From Clostridiales bacterium (GTDB lineage Bacteria > Bacillota > Clostridia > Christensenellales > Aristaeellaceae), in NCBI GenBank assembly GCA_024695415.1, contig JAILIE010000039.1, positions 1-58,239 of the forward strand: DNA of 58,239 bases, in the 5' to 3' direction. Shown piece after piece: positions 1 to 10,500 of this stretch. The notes beneath the pieces are model-generated. The model was not told the DNA's origin. It ran no database searches and was given only the letters and a program-made list of their open reading frames with translations. Position numbers and translations under genes: made by a program. Each line of letters starts with the position of its first letter. Within the stretch, counting starts at the first letter, position 1.

Positions 1-1
1 G

Positions 2-2272
2 GCACTGGAAAAAACGCCGGACCATCCGGCGTCCGCCTGCAACCGGGCCCTGTACCGGTGGCGGAACGGGGAGATTGAGTATGACGAGCTGGTCCGGATC
101 GGCAGCTCGCCCCGCGTGGCAGAGGCAGGGATGAAAGACCGCTTCCTGGCGCAGGCTGAGTCGGAAAAGAAAGATATTGCGCCTCGTACGTTCTATCCTT
201 TCAGCCGCGGGGAGAGCGGCAAGGATACCGGACCCCGGGTACGGTTCAGCCCGGACGGAAAGATCCTGTACACGGCTTATGACGCGGTATTCGCATACCG
301 GACTGACACCATGGATGAGGTGTACCGCAACCGGGAAGGAATCAGCGGGGCGTCGGTCGATATGCTGGAGGTCACCCCGGACGGAAGGTACCTGCTTTTC
401 CATACGGCATATCCGGACCCGTGGATTTACGACCCGGATTTCGGCGTGAACCGGGTGGATCCCTCCGGGGATTACAACCGGATATGGGTGGCGGACGCGG
501 CTTCCGGAAAGATCCTGCACAGCCTGGACAGGCACACGATGCCGGTCACGGCCCTGTGTGTGTTTCCGGACAGCGTTCACTGTGTCACCGCCGGCCGGGA
601 TAACCGCCTGATTCGGTGGGACCTGACGACAGGACGATATGAAAAAGAGATGGAAGAGCCACTGGATACTTTCCTGGGGCTTAGTGTCCGCCCGGACGGA
701 AAGATCCTGTGCGGCAGGAACCACCTGGGTAACCTGTGGACCTGGGACACCGCTTCCTTCCGTCATCTGAAAACATCTGACAATCAAATCAGCCAACGCC
801 TGTTCAGGACATGGGACGCCTGCTTCGCGGCGGACGGGGAAAGCGTTTTCGCGGCCTGCGACGGCGGCTTCGCCGTGTGCGAAACGGATACCCTGGAGGC
901 TCGCTTGCTGATCCCTGACCGGCACCGGCAGAGACGGATGCGGACTGTCGGGAAAGCGGTGGTGACCGGGGACGAAGCGGGCGGCGTAACGGTACGCGAT
1001 CCTGAATCATTCCGCGCCCTGCAGGCATACCGGGGCTTCGCCGGAAAGATCGAAAGCCTGGACATTTCACCGGATATGTCCCGGATCGCGGCAGGGGACA
1101 ATACCGGAAACCTGCTGATCTGGGACCGGCAGGCATCCGTGCGCCGCGTTCCGTGGGAGCTGAACCGGATCAGCGGATATGAGGCAGCGGTTGACCGGAA
1201 ACAGGCGGAGCAGGGGCTGCGGGCCGGGATTGAATCCGCCATCGACAACCACCGGATCGACCAGGCGATCCTGCTTTTGAACCGGGCGGAAAGCGAGGAG
1301 GAACCTTACACTTTCTTTGACCTGCGCCGGCGGATTTCCCGGCAGTGCGCGCCTGGCCGCGTGACCGGGTGGTATACCGTATGGCAGCGGGAACTGGACC
1401 ATTACGACCGGATTGCCGCGTTCCATCCCCAGGACGGAACGATGGCGGTGCTCCATTCTTTCCGGATTGATTTCCATGAAGATACCGGACGCCTGATCGG
1501 CGATATCCGGACAACCAAAATGGACCATTACGGACGGGCGTATGGCCCCGCCCTGTGCTATTCCCCGGACGGGCAGTTCCTGGCGGTCGGCAGTTCGGAG
1601 GGTACCCTTTTGCTGGATCCGAAGGAACGGAGCGTCCGCCGGATTCTGCCCGGAATAAACGACTATGTTTCCGTCCAGGCTTTCAGCCCGGACGGAAGGT
1701 TCCTGGCCGCGACGACACAGGAAAAGCTTTGCGTTTGGGACCTGGAAACCGGCCTTCCGGTGCTGGAGGAGGATATCCGGAAAATCCCGGCGAAGGGAGT
1801 GGTATTCCCGTACAGCACCCATCTCGCGGTACTGGAATCGAATACCATCCATGTGTTTTCCGTTCCGCAGGGCCGGGAGGCCAGGATTATCCGGCCGGGA
1901 CAGCGCTATGACGGAATGGCGCTGGGCAATGGAGGCAAAGAACTCTTCCTGTTCACGGAAGGCGCTGACCGGAATATGGTGACCCTGCGCACGGATACCT
2001 GGCAGTCGGCGGGAACGCTGGAGATCGGGCCCCGGGGCCCGCAGGACCCGGCAGCGTTCGCGGTCAGTCCGGACAGCAGATTGCTGGCGGTATCCCTGGA
2101 GAACCAGATCATCATCCGCTCGCTTCGGGACGGCCGTGTGCAGCAGGCTTTCCACATGACGGAAAAGGTATTCAACCTGGCATTCTCCCCGGACGGGAAT
2201 ATGCTGCTGATTATCTGCGAAGAAAAACTGCACTGCCTGGCGCTGCAAAGAGAGCTGATTTTTCCCGGATAA
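2..2272 (+). CDS. Sensor half of a kinase-propeller protein, 5' end outside window
   Basis: The frame is open from base 2, and the first visible residues (ALEKTPDHPASACNRALYRW) match the TPR segment that follows the kinase domain in the neighbouring paralogs. The gene therefore starts left of the window, and the GTG at 116 is not its start. The visible 756 residues hold the end of the TPR segment, a first WD40-like propeller with repeated SPDG/LWD-type blades, a helical connector (about residues 380-455, starting near WELNRISGY), and a second propeller ending in LALQRELIFPG. No membrane segment is seen. The kinase domain is expected upstream by analogy with the gene at 2373. This is probably the sensor/interaction part of a cytosolic Ser/Thr kinase; its ligand or substrate is unknown. 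Confidence 0.9.
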   Translation, partial: ALEKTPDHPASACNRALYRWRNGEIEYDELVRIGSSPRVAEAGMKDRFLAQAESEKKDIAPRTFYPFSRGESGKDTGPRVRFSPDGKILYTAYDAVFAYRTDTMDEVYRNREGISGASVDMLEVTPDGRYLLFHTAYPDPWIYDPDFGVNRVDPSGDYNRIWVADAASGKILHSLDRHTMPVTALCVFPDSVHCVTAGRDNRLIRWDLTTGRYEKEMEEPLDTFLGLSVRPDGKILCGRNHLGNLWTWDTASFRHLKTSDNQISQRLFRTWDACFAADGESVFAACDGGFAVCETDTLEARLLIPDRHRQRRMRTVGKAVVTGDEAGGVTVRDPESFRALQAYRGFAGKIESLDISPDMSRIAAGDNTGNLLIWDRQASVRRVPWELNRISGYEAAVDRKQAEQGLRAGIESAIDNHRIDQAILLLNRAESEEEPYTFFDLRRRISRQCAPGRVTGWYTVWQRELDHYDRIAAFHPQDGTMAVLHSFRIDFHEDTGRLIGDIRTTKMDHYGRAYGPALCYSPDGQFLAVGSSEGTLLLDPKERSVRRILPGINDYVSVQAFSPDGRFLAATTQEKLCVWDLETGLPVLEEDIRKIPAKGVVFPYSTHLAVLESNTIHVFSVPQGREARIIRPGQRYDGMALGNGGKELFLFTEGADRNMVTLRTDTWQSAGTLEIGPRGPQDPAAFAVSPDSRLLAVSLENQIIIRSLRDGRVQQAFHMTEKVFNLAFSPDGNMLLIICEEKLHCLALQRELIFPG

Positions 2273-2298
2273 AAAGAAAAAGGATGCAGTCTGCATCC
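2271..2298 (-). terminator. Hairpin with T-rich tail on the minus strand
   Basis: GGATGCAG (2282-2289) and CTGCATCC (2291-2298) form a perfect stem directly after the stop codon of the left-edge kinase gene. The flank is A-rich on the left only, so a terminator U-tract exists only for leftward transcription. Both neighbouring genes read rightward, so it may block antisense transcription or just protect the 3' end. The hairpin is seen; the role is inferred. Confidence 0.4.
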
Positions 2299-2316
2299 CT
2301 GAGCGCCGGGGAAATA

Positions 2317-2325
2317 TGATACAAT
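2317..2325 (+). promoter_or_regulatory. Extended -10 promoter for kinase gene 2373
   Basis: TGATACAAT is an extended -10 element (TGn plus TACAAT) 47 bases before the start codon at 2373. No good -35 box is seen. The same type of element (TGGTATAAT or TGGTACAAT) recurs upstream of several other genes in this window. Confidence 0.45.
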
Positions 2326-2372
2326 CCGGATAGTGGGAGAAGTGGCCGAATAAGATACCTGTGGGGGAGCAT

Positions 2373-5300
2373 ATGGCGGACGATTGCAAAGACAAGGACC
2401 TCTGGGCACAGCTGCTGGGCGCGGCACAGACGGAAGCGGCGAAAGAACAGGAAGTGACCAGCCCCAAAGAAGAACCGGAGGATCCCTGGGCCCAGCTGCT
2501 GGGGGCCGCGGAGAAACATATCGCGGAACAGCAGAGAGGGGACACCCTGAATGCTCCGGAGGTACCCTTCGCAAAGGGTTCCGTGCTGCTGTATACCTAC
2601 CGGATTGAAAGCGATCCCATGCACGGCGGCATGGGAGATATATGGCGGGTCCACCATACCGGGTGGAACATGGACCTGGCGATGAAACGGCCGCAGGAGA
2701 AGATGTTCTCAAGCGAGTCCTCCAAGCAGGGGTTCATCGACGAGTGCCAGAACTGGATCAACCTGGGTCTGCATCCCAACATCGTGTCCTGTTACTATGT
2801 CCGTGAGATTGACGGCGTTCCGACGATCTTCTCGGAATGGATGGAGAATGGGGATCTGGAGAATCATATCCGGAATGGGACCCTGTATGACGGGAACGAA
2901 GAAGAGATTCAGAAACGCCTGCTGGACATCGCAATCCAGTACGCACGCGGACTGCATTACGCCCATGACGCCGGATTGATCCACCAGGATGTAAAACCGG
3001 CCAACCTCCTTTTAACCAATGACTGGCAGGCAAAGGCGGCAGACTTCGGCCTGGCAAACGCCCGGGCCCAGCTCACGGTCCTGGAAGGGGATGTGACGGA
3101 GCAGGATCCGGGACAGAGCCTGAACGCCGCTGCGGGCGGATATACCCCGGCCTACTGCTCCATGGAGCAGATGGACGGAAAGACGCTGACCCGACGGACA
3201 GACATCTACAGCTGGGCTGTTTCCGTGATGGAAATGTATTACGGATCCCGCCCATGGACCAACGGCCCGGTGGCTGGTATGAACTGCCGGGACTATATGG
3301 AGGATCAGGAAAGCCGGATGACAATCCCGCAGAAACTGCAGGGCTTGCTGGCAAAGTGCATGGCGCTGGAGGAGGACGACCGGCCGCACGATTTCGGGAT
3401 CGTTGAAGATGAACTGAAGATCATCTGGCGGGAGTCTTTCGGGGAGGACTATCCCCGGCCGGAACCGGAGGCGGCCCCGGATACCGCGGACTCGTTGAAC
3501 AACCGGGCACTGACATTCCTGGACCTGGATTTGCGGGAAATAGCAGAGCGCCTTTGGACTCAGGCACTGGAGAAGGAACCGGACCACCTGGCATCAGTCT
3601 ATAACCTGGGATTGTACCGGTGGCGGAGGGGCCTTTTCCGGCTGGAAAACCTGATGCGCCAGTGCAGTGAACTGCTGGCGGCCTCCCGGGGACCAGTACA
3701 GGAGAAAACTGCCTGCCGCATTCTGGAGCAGATTAAAGCGGAAAAAGAGGATACGGATCCCTGCGCGAACATTCTTTGCGTCCGCCGGGAGATTGATAAT
3801 TTCGAACCGTCGCATCACTCTCCTGCGGCATGTTTCAGCCCCGACGGCAGGATTCTCTATACGTTGAACGACACGCTGGCTGCGTACCGGACGGACAGCA
3901 TGGAGGAAATCTGGTGCCGGCCGGAGGCTGTCGGAGACACTCTCGCGACGGACCTGACGGTCACGCCGGACGGAAAACACCTCCTGTTCCGCAGGAAACG
4001 TTCCACGCGGATGCGGAACGGGAAGGAAATTGTGGTGAACCCCGGCGAGGACCGTAAACTCTGGGTGGCGGAAGCAACGACCGGGAAGGTCCTGCGCGAT
4101 CTGGATGTCGGGTATGGAAACAACAGCACGTACTGCCTGCATCCCGACAGCGCCCGCTGCTTTGTTTGCGACGGAGAAAAGGTTACCGTATGGGACCTGA
4201 CTTCCGGGAAAAGGGTCAACCAATACGCCGTACCGGGTGAAAAAAGGGAGATTCCTCAGACGACAGTCAGTCCGGACGGAAAGACACTCTGCATTCTGGG
4301 CACCGTCCGCGGCGAACAGTGCCTGATGTTTCTCTTGGACGCGTCATCCGGTCACCTGCTCCGCATGGCGGAGTTTGAGGAAGATTTTTGCTTTACCCCG
4401 GTTTTCATGCCGGACGGCAAAGAAATCTACACCTCCTACCAGTCCGGAATCGTGATATGGGATGCGGATACACTGAGGTACAGGACGGTTGATACCATCC
4501 AGACGCCGGATAAAATGTGGATCAGTCCGGACGGTACGCGGCTCCTGACCACTGATATGGATTTCAACATACGTCTCTGGGAAACGAAAGACTTCCGCCT
4601 GCTGCGTTCTTTCCAGGGGACGCATGAGTATATCCTGTCCATGGACGCTGCGCCGGATCTTTCCCGGATCGCGGTCGCGGATTGGAGCGATCATGTACTG
4701 GTCTGGGACGCGGCTTCACCTGTCCGGTCTGCCTTGTGGGAGGTCAGCCGGATCCGGGACTACAGCGCTGTGGTCGACCTGCGCCAGGCCGAGAACCGGA
4801 TGACGGAGAAGATTCGGGCGAGGATCGACAGCGGCCGGATCGATGAGGCCCTGGAACTTTTGCTCCGGGCGGAAGGCGAATACGGCCGACATACCTTCTT
4901 CCCCCTGCGCCGGGATATTGCCCGGTACTGCACCCGGAAGGGACTGACCGGGAAATATGAAATCGGATCGTTTTCAGCCGGCAGCTGGTCTGCACAGGAA
5001 AACATGACAGCATTCCATCCCGTAAACGGGACGATTTCCGCTTTCGGGCAGCATGCCCGAATCGCCTGGATTTATGATGAAAGTGGGAAAATGATCCGAA
5101 TGGCGGACATTCCGGGCCTGAAAGAATTCGATGACGGACTGCATGCTTCATGCTACTCCCCGGAGGGAGAGTACCTGGCTTTTGCCGGGGATCACGCGGT
5201 GATGATGCTGGATCCGGAGAGCAATATCGTTTTCAAGATACTGAAAGGGCCGGAAGGTAAATTCCGGCATCTCGAATTCAGTCCCGACGGACAGCTGTTG

Positions 5301-6134
5301 GCGGCCTGCGGGATCGGGAAATATTCCTATGTATGGAGTGTGAAAACCCAGACGCCGGTCATGAAAATACGGAATCCGGACTCCTGGGGAGGTATTACGG
5401 CAATTCGGTTCATCCGGGACGGAAAGCAGCTGGTAACCCTGAGCGAAGGCGGAATGGATGTGTTCAGCATTCCGAAGGCTATCTGGAAGGAAGCGGAGGA
5501 GCAGGCACGGCCCGACCATATCTACCGGATGACCGTCAAATGTGCTGACTGCGCAGTGAGCCGGGACGGAAAGCAGCTATTCCTGTTCACAGCCGATCCG
5601 GAAAGAAGGGTTTATGTCCGTGATACAGAGAGCTGGGCATTTACAGGATCCTACCCGCTTACCCGGGAAGGGAAGGGTTATATCCAGCATCCCCGTATCT
5701 ATCCGTTCAGCGTCAGTCCGGATGATGCGCTGCTGGCTACCGCGGAGGACCGGACGGTGATCATATGGTCCATGGAAGATGGCAGAGAGCTGGAGTCTTT
5801 TGATATGGCGGAGGCGGTGAAGGAACTGCGGTTCAGTCCGGACGGGAACGTCCTGCTGGCGATCAGCGGCGAGGAAGCACACTGCTGGGCCATTCGACGG
5901 GAAATGGTGTTCCCCGGATGGAAGGAGCGGGAGGAAGCGGCGGAACCGGTCATTGAACGGTTCCTGGAATCTTTCCCGCATCCGCGGGAGGCGCAGCGGC
6001 AGCTTCTTTTGCGGGAACTGGGAAACAAAGGCTTCGGATTTATCCGGAAGGAAAGCGTCCTGTCCCGGATGGGAGAGCCGGAAGACGATCCGGAACCGCC
6101 GGGGCCCATTGTGGGCGAGGACATTCCGTACTGA
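2373..6134 (+). CDS. Ser/Thr protein kinase with TPR and two WD40-like propellers
   Basis: A Hanks-type kinase, 1253 residues, cytosolic (no membrane segment). ATG 2373 is chosen over the in-frame GTG at 2361 because GGGGGAG (2363-2369) precedes it and the MADD/MAND-type start is shared with paralogs. Order: two copies of a D-x-WAQLLGAA motif (about residues 9-18 and 37-46), kinase domain about 76-355, TPR-like stretch 370-425, first propeller about 475-830, helical connector 835-895, second propeller 900-1200, then a Pro/Glu-rich tail. Kinase residues present: glycine loop GGMGDIW, Lys105, HQD with Asp206, Asn211, DFG Asp224. It should be catalytically competent, but it is a non-RD kinase (Gln for Arg), and the APE region reads SMEQ. 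PkwA of Thermomonospora is the classical kinase-WD40 precedent. Substrate and signal are unknown. Confidence 0.93.
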   Translation: MADDCKDKDLWAQLLGAAQTEAAKEQEVTSPKEEPEDPWAQLLGAAEKHIAEQQRGDTLNAPEVPFAKGSVLLYTYRIESDPMHGGMGDIWRVHHTGWNMDLAMKRPQEKMFSSESSKQGFIDECQNWINLGLHPNIVSCYYVREIDGVPTIFSEWMENGDLENHIRNGTLYDGNEEEIQKRLLDIAIQYARGLHYAHDAGLIHQDVKPANLLLTNDWQAKAADFGLANARAQLTVLEGDVTEQDPGQSLNAAAGGYTPAYCSMEQMDGKTLTRRTDIYSWAVSVMEMYYGSRPWTNGPVAGMNCRDYMEDQESRMTIPQKLQGLLAKCMALEEDDRPHDFGIVEDELKIIWRESFGEDYPRPEPEAAPDTADSLNNRALTFLDLDLREIAERLWTQALEKEPDHLASVYNLGLYRWRRGLFRLENLMRQCSELLAASRGPVQEKTACRILEQIKAEKEDTDPCANILCVRREIDNFEPSHHSPAACFSPDGRILYTLNDTLAAYRTDSMEEIWCRPEAVGDTLATDLTVTPDGKHLLFRRKRSTRMRNGKEIVVNPGEDRKLWVAEATTGKVLRDLDVGYGNNSTYCLHPDSARCFVCDGEKVTVWDLTSGKRVNQYAVPGEKREIPQTTVSPDGKTLCILGTVRGEQCLMFLLDASSGHLLRMAEFEEDFCFTPVFMPDGKEIYTSYQSGIVIWDADTLRYRTVDTIQTPDKMWISPDGTRLLTTDMDFNIRLWETKDFRLLRSFQGTHEYILSMDAAPDLSRIAVADWSDHVLVWDAASPVRSALWEVSRIRDYSAVVDLRQAENRMTEKIRARIDSGRIDEALELLLRAEGEYGRHTFFPLRRDIARYCTRKGLTGKYEIGSFSAGSWSAQENMTAFHPVNGTISAFGQHARIAWIYDESGKMIRMADIPGLKEFDDGLHASCYSPEGEYLAFAGDHAVMMLDPESNIVFKILKGPEGKFRHLEFSPDGQLLAACGIGKYSYVWSVKTQTPVMKIRNPDSWGGITAIRFIRDGKQLVTLSEGGMDVFSIPKAIWKEAEEQARPDHIYRMTVKCADCAVSRDGKQLFLFTADPERRVYVRDTESWAFTGSYPLTREGKGYIQHPRIYPFSVSPDDALLATAEDRTVIIWSMEDGRELESFDMAEAVKELRFSPDGNVLLAISGEEAHCWAIRREMVFPGWKEREEAAEPVIERFLESFPHPREAQRQLLLRELGNKGFGFIRKESVLSRMGEPEDDPEPPGPIVGEDIPY

Positions 6135-6175
6135 AAGAAGCCTGATCAGGATAACCCCGGAATATCACAACGGTT

Positions 6176-7228
6176 TTAATCCGGCATGTAATTTTCCAGA
6201 ACGTAATCCTCAAACAACGGCAATTCAAAACGAATGACGCCGTATACATCCCCATTAATGATCCCTTTTCGGATTAATCTGGTACGATATGGCGTAAACC
6301 GGTTGCTGCTCATCTGCAGGAATTCACGGATTGAGGAAACAGAACCGCCCGGGGTACTGGCAATACCGTAGAGCACCCTCTGATCCTCAGCGGAGAGTTT
6401 CTGCCAGATTTTTTCATAGACATATTCCTGCAGATACTGTTTGTATTCCTGATGAATCCTGGAAGGATCATTCCGATATTCCCAGGTGAAATACCCAAGA
6501 ACCTGGAAAGCGAAAGAATAGCCCTTAGTCTTCCTTGCCATATCAAGAGCCGATTCCGGCGTGAGATCAAAAATCCGGGCATAACTCTCGGTCATTCTGC
6601 CTATGTTCAATGGCGTCAGGGCAATTCTAGGCGCACGGTACAGGAATGTAAGCGTCTTTTGATCCTGCAGCACCCGGATGTTTTCATACAATCCTGTCAT
6701 CAGGAGGAATAAAGGCAGTTCATTCCGGAGAAAAATCTGGAAAGCGCTTGCGAACACTTTCATGGAGGGAGTGCTGGAAACTTCATCAATAGCGATTAAA
6801 ACCCTCTTATGGTGTTTTTTCAGGCTGGAAAGCATCTTTGTCAGTGCGACTTCAATGTCACGTTCTGGCTCGGCTCCATCAATCTGCAATCCTAATCCAA
6901 ACGCGGAAAGATTAATCTTAGCCGCATGAAAGATTTCCTTCAGCGTGCTTTCTCCGCTGAGCTTTGCGGCAAGATTCTGCAGCAGATCCCGATCAGGATT
7001 CAATTCCACGACTACCCAATCTTTTTCATTCTGAAAGTGCTTACAGACGGACGTCATGAAAACTGTTTTTCCGCTTCCCCTGACACCGGTAACAATGCTG
7101 ATATGCTTGCTTGGCTGATCGCTCATAAAGGATTGAATCAGATCTTTCATCAGAAGAGGCCGGGGAATCATCTCGTAGGGCTCACGGCCAAAGTCCAGCG
7201 TGAAGGGGTTTGTTTTCATCGTTGCCAT
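6176..7228 (-). CDS. AAA-type ATPase with C-terminal winged helix
   Basis: 350-residue P-loop ATPase. Walker A GVRGSGKT is at residues 48-55, Walker B VLIAIDEV at 143-150, and a sensor-like LLMTG follows at 176-180. The C-terminal 75 residues (LSAEDQRVLYGIAS onward) look like a winged helix. The N-terminal NPFTLDFG resembles a widespread family of stand-alone ATP-binding proteins (NPFxPxFG start) in Bacillota; a comparison with Orc1/Cdc6 and STAND ATPases is also reasonable. ATG 7228 has AAGGAG seven bases upstream. The gene sits between two kinase genes on the opposite strand and is visibly more AT-rich than they are, which suggests separate acquisition. Whether it works with the kinases is not shown by the sequence. 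Confidence 0.85.
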   Translation of the reverse strand: MATMKTNPFTLDFGREPYEMIPRPLLMKDLIQSFMSDQPSKHISIVTGVRGSGKTVFMTSVCKHFQNEKDWVVVELNPDRDLLQNLAAKLSGESTLKEIFHAAKINLSAFGLGLQIDGAEPERDIEVALTKMLSSLKKHHKRVLIAIDEVSSTPSMKVFASAFQIFLRNELPLFLLMTGLYENIRVLQDQKTLTFLYRAPRIALTPLNIGRMTESYARIFDLTPESALDMARKTKGYSFAFQVLGYFTWEYRNDPSRIHQEYKQYLQEYVYEKIWQKLSAEDQRVLYGIASTPGGSVSSIREFLQMSSNRFTPYRTRLIRKGIINGDVYGVIRFELPLFEDYVLENYMPD

Positions 7229-7261
7229 TTTCCTGCTCCTTGTTTTCTTTTATCGGCAAAA

Positions 7262-7309
7262 TCTTTTACAACTCTTTACAGTTCGCGCGTTCTTTTACAA
7301 CTCTTTACA
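7262..7309. repeat. Phased TTTACA repeats upstream of the ATPase gene
   Basis: A 19-base unit (TCTTTTACAACTCTTTACA) occurs at 7262-7280 and exactly again at 7291-7309, a 29-base period. Each unit holds two TTTACA boxes ten bases apart, so four boxes lie at 7265, 7275, 7294 and 7304. The block is 34 bases upstream of the ATPase start and overlaps the downstream side of a minus-strand TTGACA (7314-7319). Placement and helical phasing suggest an operator for a DNA-binding protein, perhaps the ATPase itself; this is inference. Confidence 0.7.
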
Positions 7310-7345
7310 ACTTTGTCAATATTCCCGCGAATAGTCGAAGACGAT

Positions 7346-7351
7346 ATTATA
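7346..7351 (-). promoter_or_regulatory. Possible -10 box for the ATPase gene
   Basis: TATAAT on the minus strand, about 118 bases before the ATPase start. No clear -35 box is seen at the right distance. If used, the phased repeats at 7262-7309 lie in the transcribed leader. The alternative is TTGACA at 7314-7319, but its -10 (AAAAGA) is poor. Confidence 0.35.
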
Positions 7352-7377
7352 AAAGCTTTTCCCACCGCTTTTCCGTG

Positions 7378-7386
7378 TGGTATAAT
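7378..7386 (+). promoter_or_regulatory. Extended -10 promoter for kinase genes 7545 and 10863
   Basis: TGGTATAAT reads rightward and gives a leader of about 150 bases before ATG 7545. The leader is AT-rich and I see no strong hairpin in it. No other good promoter lies before 10863, so both kinase genes may share this one. Confidence 0.5.
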
Positions 7387-7544
7387 CCGAATTGAAATAT
7401 AGCAATTGAAAAATGAAACGGGATTTCTGACTGTACTGAAATGACAGGAAAGGGCGATTCTGTCTTTCTGATGAGGAATGATATCTCTGTCCATACGATG
7501 AATGATACAGGGGAAACTGCTGAGAATCCAGGGAGGAGATTTCC

Positions 7545-10500
7545 ATGGCAAACGACCGTAAAGATGACGACCTCTGGGCACAGCTGCTGGGCGCGGCACA
7601 GACGGAGGCGGCGAAAGAGCAGGAAGTAAGCGAACCCAGGGAAGCACCGGAGGATCCCTGGGCGCAGCTGCTGGGCGCGGCGGAGAAGCATATCGCGGAG
7701 CAGGGAAATTCGCCGGCTGCTTCAGACGCGCCTTTCGCGAAGGGCTCTATACTGCTGGATACCTACCGGATCGAAAGCGATCCGTTAAAGGGCGGTATGG
7801 GAAGCGTCTGGCGGGTCCACCATACCGGATGGAACGTGGACCTGGCAATGAAGCGGCCGCTGCCGGAAAGGTTTGCAGACGAAGCTTCGAAAAAGCTGTT
7901 TATCGACGAGTGCCAGCACTGGATCAAGCTGGGCCTGCATCCGAATATCGTGTCCTGCTACTACGTCCGGGAGATCGACGGCGTCCCGACGATCTTCTCC
8001 GAATGGATGGAGAACGGGGACCTGAAGCATCACATTGACAATGGAACATTGTATGACGGCAGCGAAGAAGAGGTTCAGAAACGCCTGCTGGACATCGCGA
8101 TTCAGTATGCCCGCGGACTGCATTACGCGCATGAGCAGGGCCTGATCCACCAGGACGTGAAGCCGGCGAACCTGCTGCTGACCAGCGACTGGCAGGCGAA
8201 GGCGGCGGACTTCGGCCTGGCAAACGCCCGGGCACAGCTCACCGTGCTGGAGGGCGACATAACACAGCAGGATCCGGGGCAGAGCCTGAACGCGGCAGCG
8301 GGCGGATACACCCCGGCATACTGCTCGATGGAACAGCTGGACGGGAAGACGCTGACCCGCCGGACCGATATCTACAGCTGGGCCGTTTCCGTGATGGAAA
8401 TGTATTACGGCAGCCGGCCCTGGGCCAATGGCGTCGTGGCCGGGGCAGGCTGCCGGGACTATATGTCGGACCCGGAGTGCAGAATAAAGCTTCCGGAAGG
8501 CCTGCAGGATCTGCTGGGACAATGTATGGAAGCGGACGCGGATGACCGCCCGCATGATTTTGCCGCGGTCCTGGAGCAGCTGAAGAGCATCTACCGGGAA
8601 ATCGCGGGCGAAGACTATCCCAGGCCGGAACCGGAAGCCGCGGCGGATACCGCGGATTCCCTGAATAACACAGCCCTGAGTTATCTGGATATGGGCATGC
8701 CGGAAAAAGCGGAACAGCTGTGGGATCAGGCCCTGCAAAAGGACGCCCGGCACCTGAACACCCTGTTCAACCGCACACTGTCCCGCTGGCGGCGGGGCCT
8801 GATCGATATGCGGGATCCCGGGGAGCAGCTGAAAGCCATTCAGGACGCGAAGGCGAAGGAAGAATGCGTCCGGATCCTGGAGCAGGAATCCGAGGGCACG
8901 CTTGTTTTACCGGAGGAGGAATTGATCCTTCCGGAAGACGTGCTTTCCCTGCGACAATACACCCGGGGGGTCCGGCGCGTGTTCGGTTCCATCCAGAGAG
9001 GTCCCCGCTATGTGCCGGACGGCGAGCCCAATCCGGTTGAATACCTGGTGTACGGCGTGCCGGAAAAAAGGATCCTGTTTTCCATGGAGGATGGGAGCAC
9101 CGGTATTTATCACGGAGAAATCTCCATGAGCTGGGACGGCGAATACGTGGCGGTGGAGATTTGCCGGGAGGATGAAGACGGGCGGAAGGACAAATGGACC
9201 ACGGAAGTGTATCAGCTGTCCACGGGCAATCGGGTCGGCGACTTCCCAAAGCGCCGCGGAAAGCTGAGCCCGGATGGCGCGTTTATCGTGTTTATGGACC
9301 GGAAAAGCGGACAGGTGTTCGTATACGAAACAGCGACGGGCAGACTGCACCGCACCTGGACAGGGTATCAGTTCTGGGGCTGGTTATGGGACGGCCGGAT
9401 GGTTCTGCATCATGAGGAAACGATGGATATCGTGGTGCAGGGCCGCCCGGACGGCACAGGGCCGCAGAAAGAAATCATTTTGTTTAACGGGGAGTATTTT
9501 TCTCCGCCCAGCATATACCAGCTCAATGAAAGCCAGATGGTGATTCCGCTTCCCTGGATGGACCTGAGCGACAGCGATAAAGGCTACATGCTGTGCGACG
9601 TAAACCAGGGCACGACCCATCTCTTTACCAGCGGGAAAGAACTGGAGCACATGTTTTTTACCCTGACAGGGGACGGTCATTATGTCGTCAAGATCAAAAG
9701 GGACGGCCTCGTTGAAGTGTGGAACATGCAGAACCCCAGAAAAGAGAATTCATTCTATTTGCAGTCCATATCCGAGAGCCGCTTTCTGTACATGGCCGCC
9801 CATCCGGGATGTGTATCCTATACTCCCGGGACCCGGGCGGACTACCGGCTGAATGTGATCTCCGGCACCCGGGACCGGCTGAACGCGCAAAAGGAGTTTT
9901 CCCAAAAGCTGCAGGACGCCCAAAGAGCCCGGGATGCCGGGGATACGGCAGGCGCACTGCGCCTGCTGGATGAGGCAATGACCCTGCCGGGGTTTGAAGC
10001 ATCCCCGGAGGCCCTGCGAATGCGTGCCGGGGCAGGCGCGGGACTGAAGAAACTGAGTGTGCGCCGCATCGTGCCGCTGGAACTTCCCGCTTTGGAAACG
10101 GCACCGTCCCTGAGGAAACAGGCAGGGCAGGAGGAAGTGCAGCGATTCGCGTCAGTGCTTCTGGCTTTGGAAAAAGACCTGAAGGAGCGCTGGGAGGACG
10201 ATAACGGCGAATGGCAGATCGACGCGTGGCCCCGGGAATACAGCCGGGACGGCCGCTTTTTGCTCATTCGCCTGTATATCCGCCAGGATTACGATAACCC
10301 GGCCCAGGACGACATTGAAATCACCCAATGGGGCGGAGGCGCGGTGGTGAATGTCCAGACGGGAGAGGTAATCTATCAGAAGGATTATTTCTACTGTTAT
10401 GAAAACATGTCGTCCATTCGTCATACCGAAAGGGATTACTGTATCCATCCGGACCACACCGGCTCCCGGCTGCTGGTGTGCGGAGACAGCAATGATATCC

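Noticed and set aside
116-118. GTG as start of the first gene
   Set aside because: The frame is open to base 2 and the upstream residues match the TPR segment of the paralogs, so the gene is cut by the window edge rather than starting here.
7262-7309. CRISPR array
   Set aside because: Only two units of 19 bases with a 10-base gap, no cas genes and no spacers of proper length.
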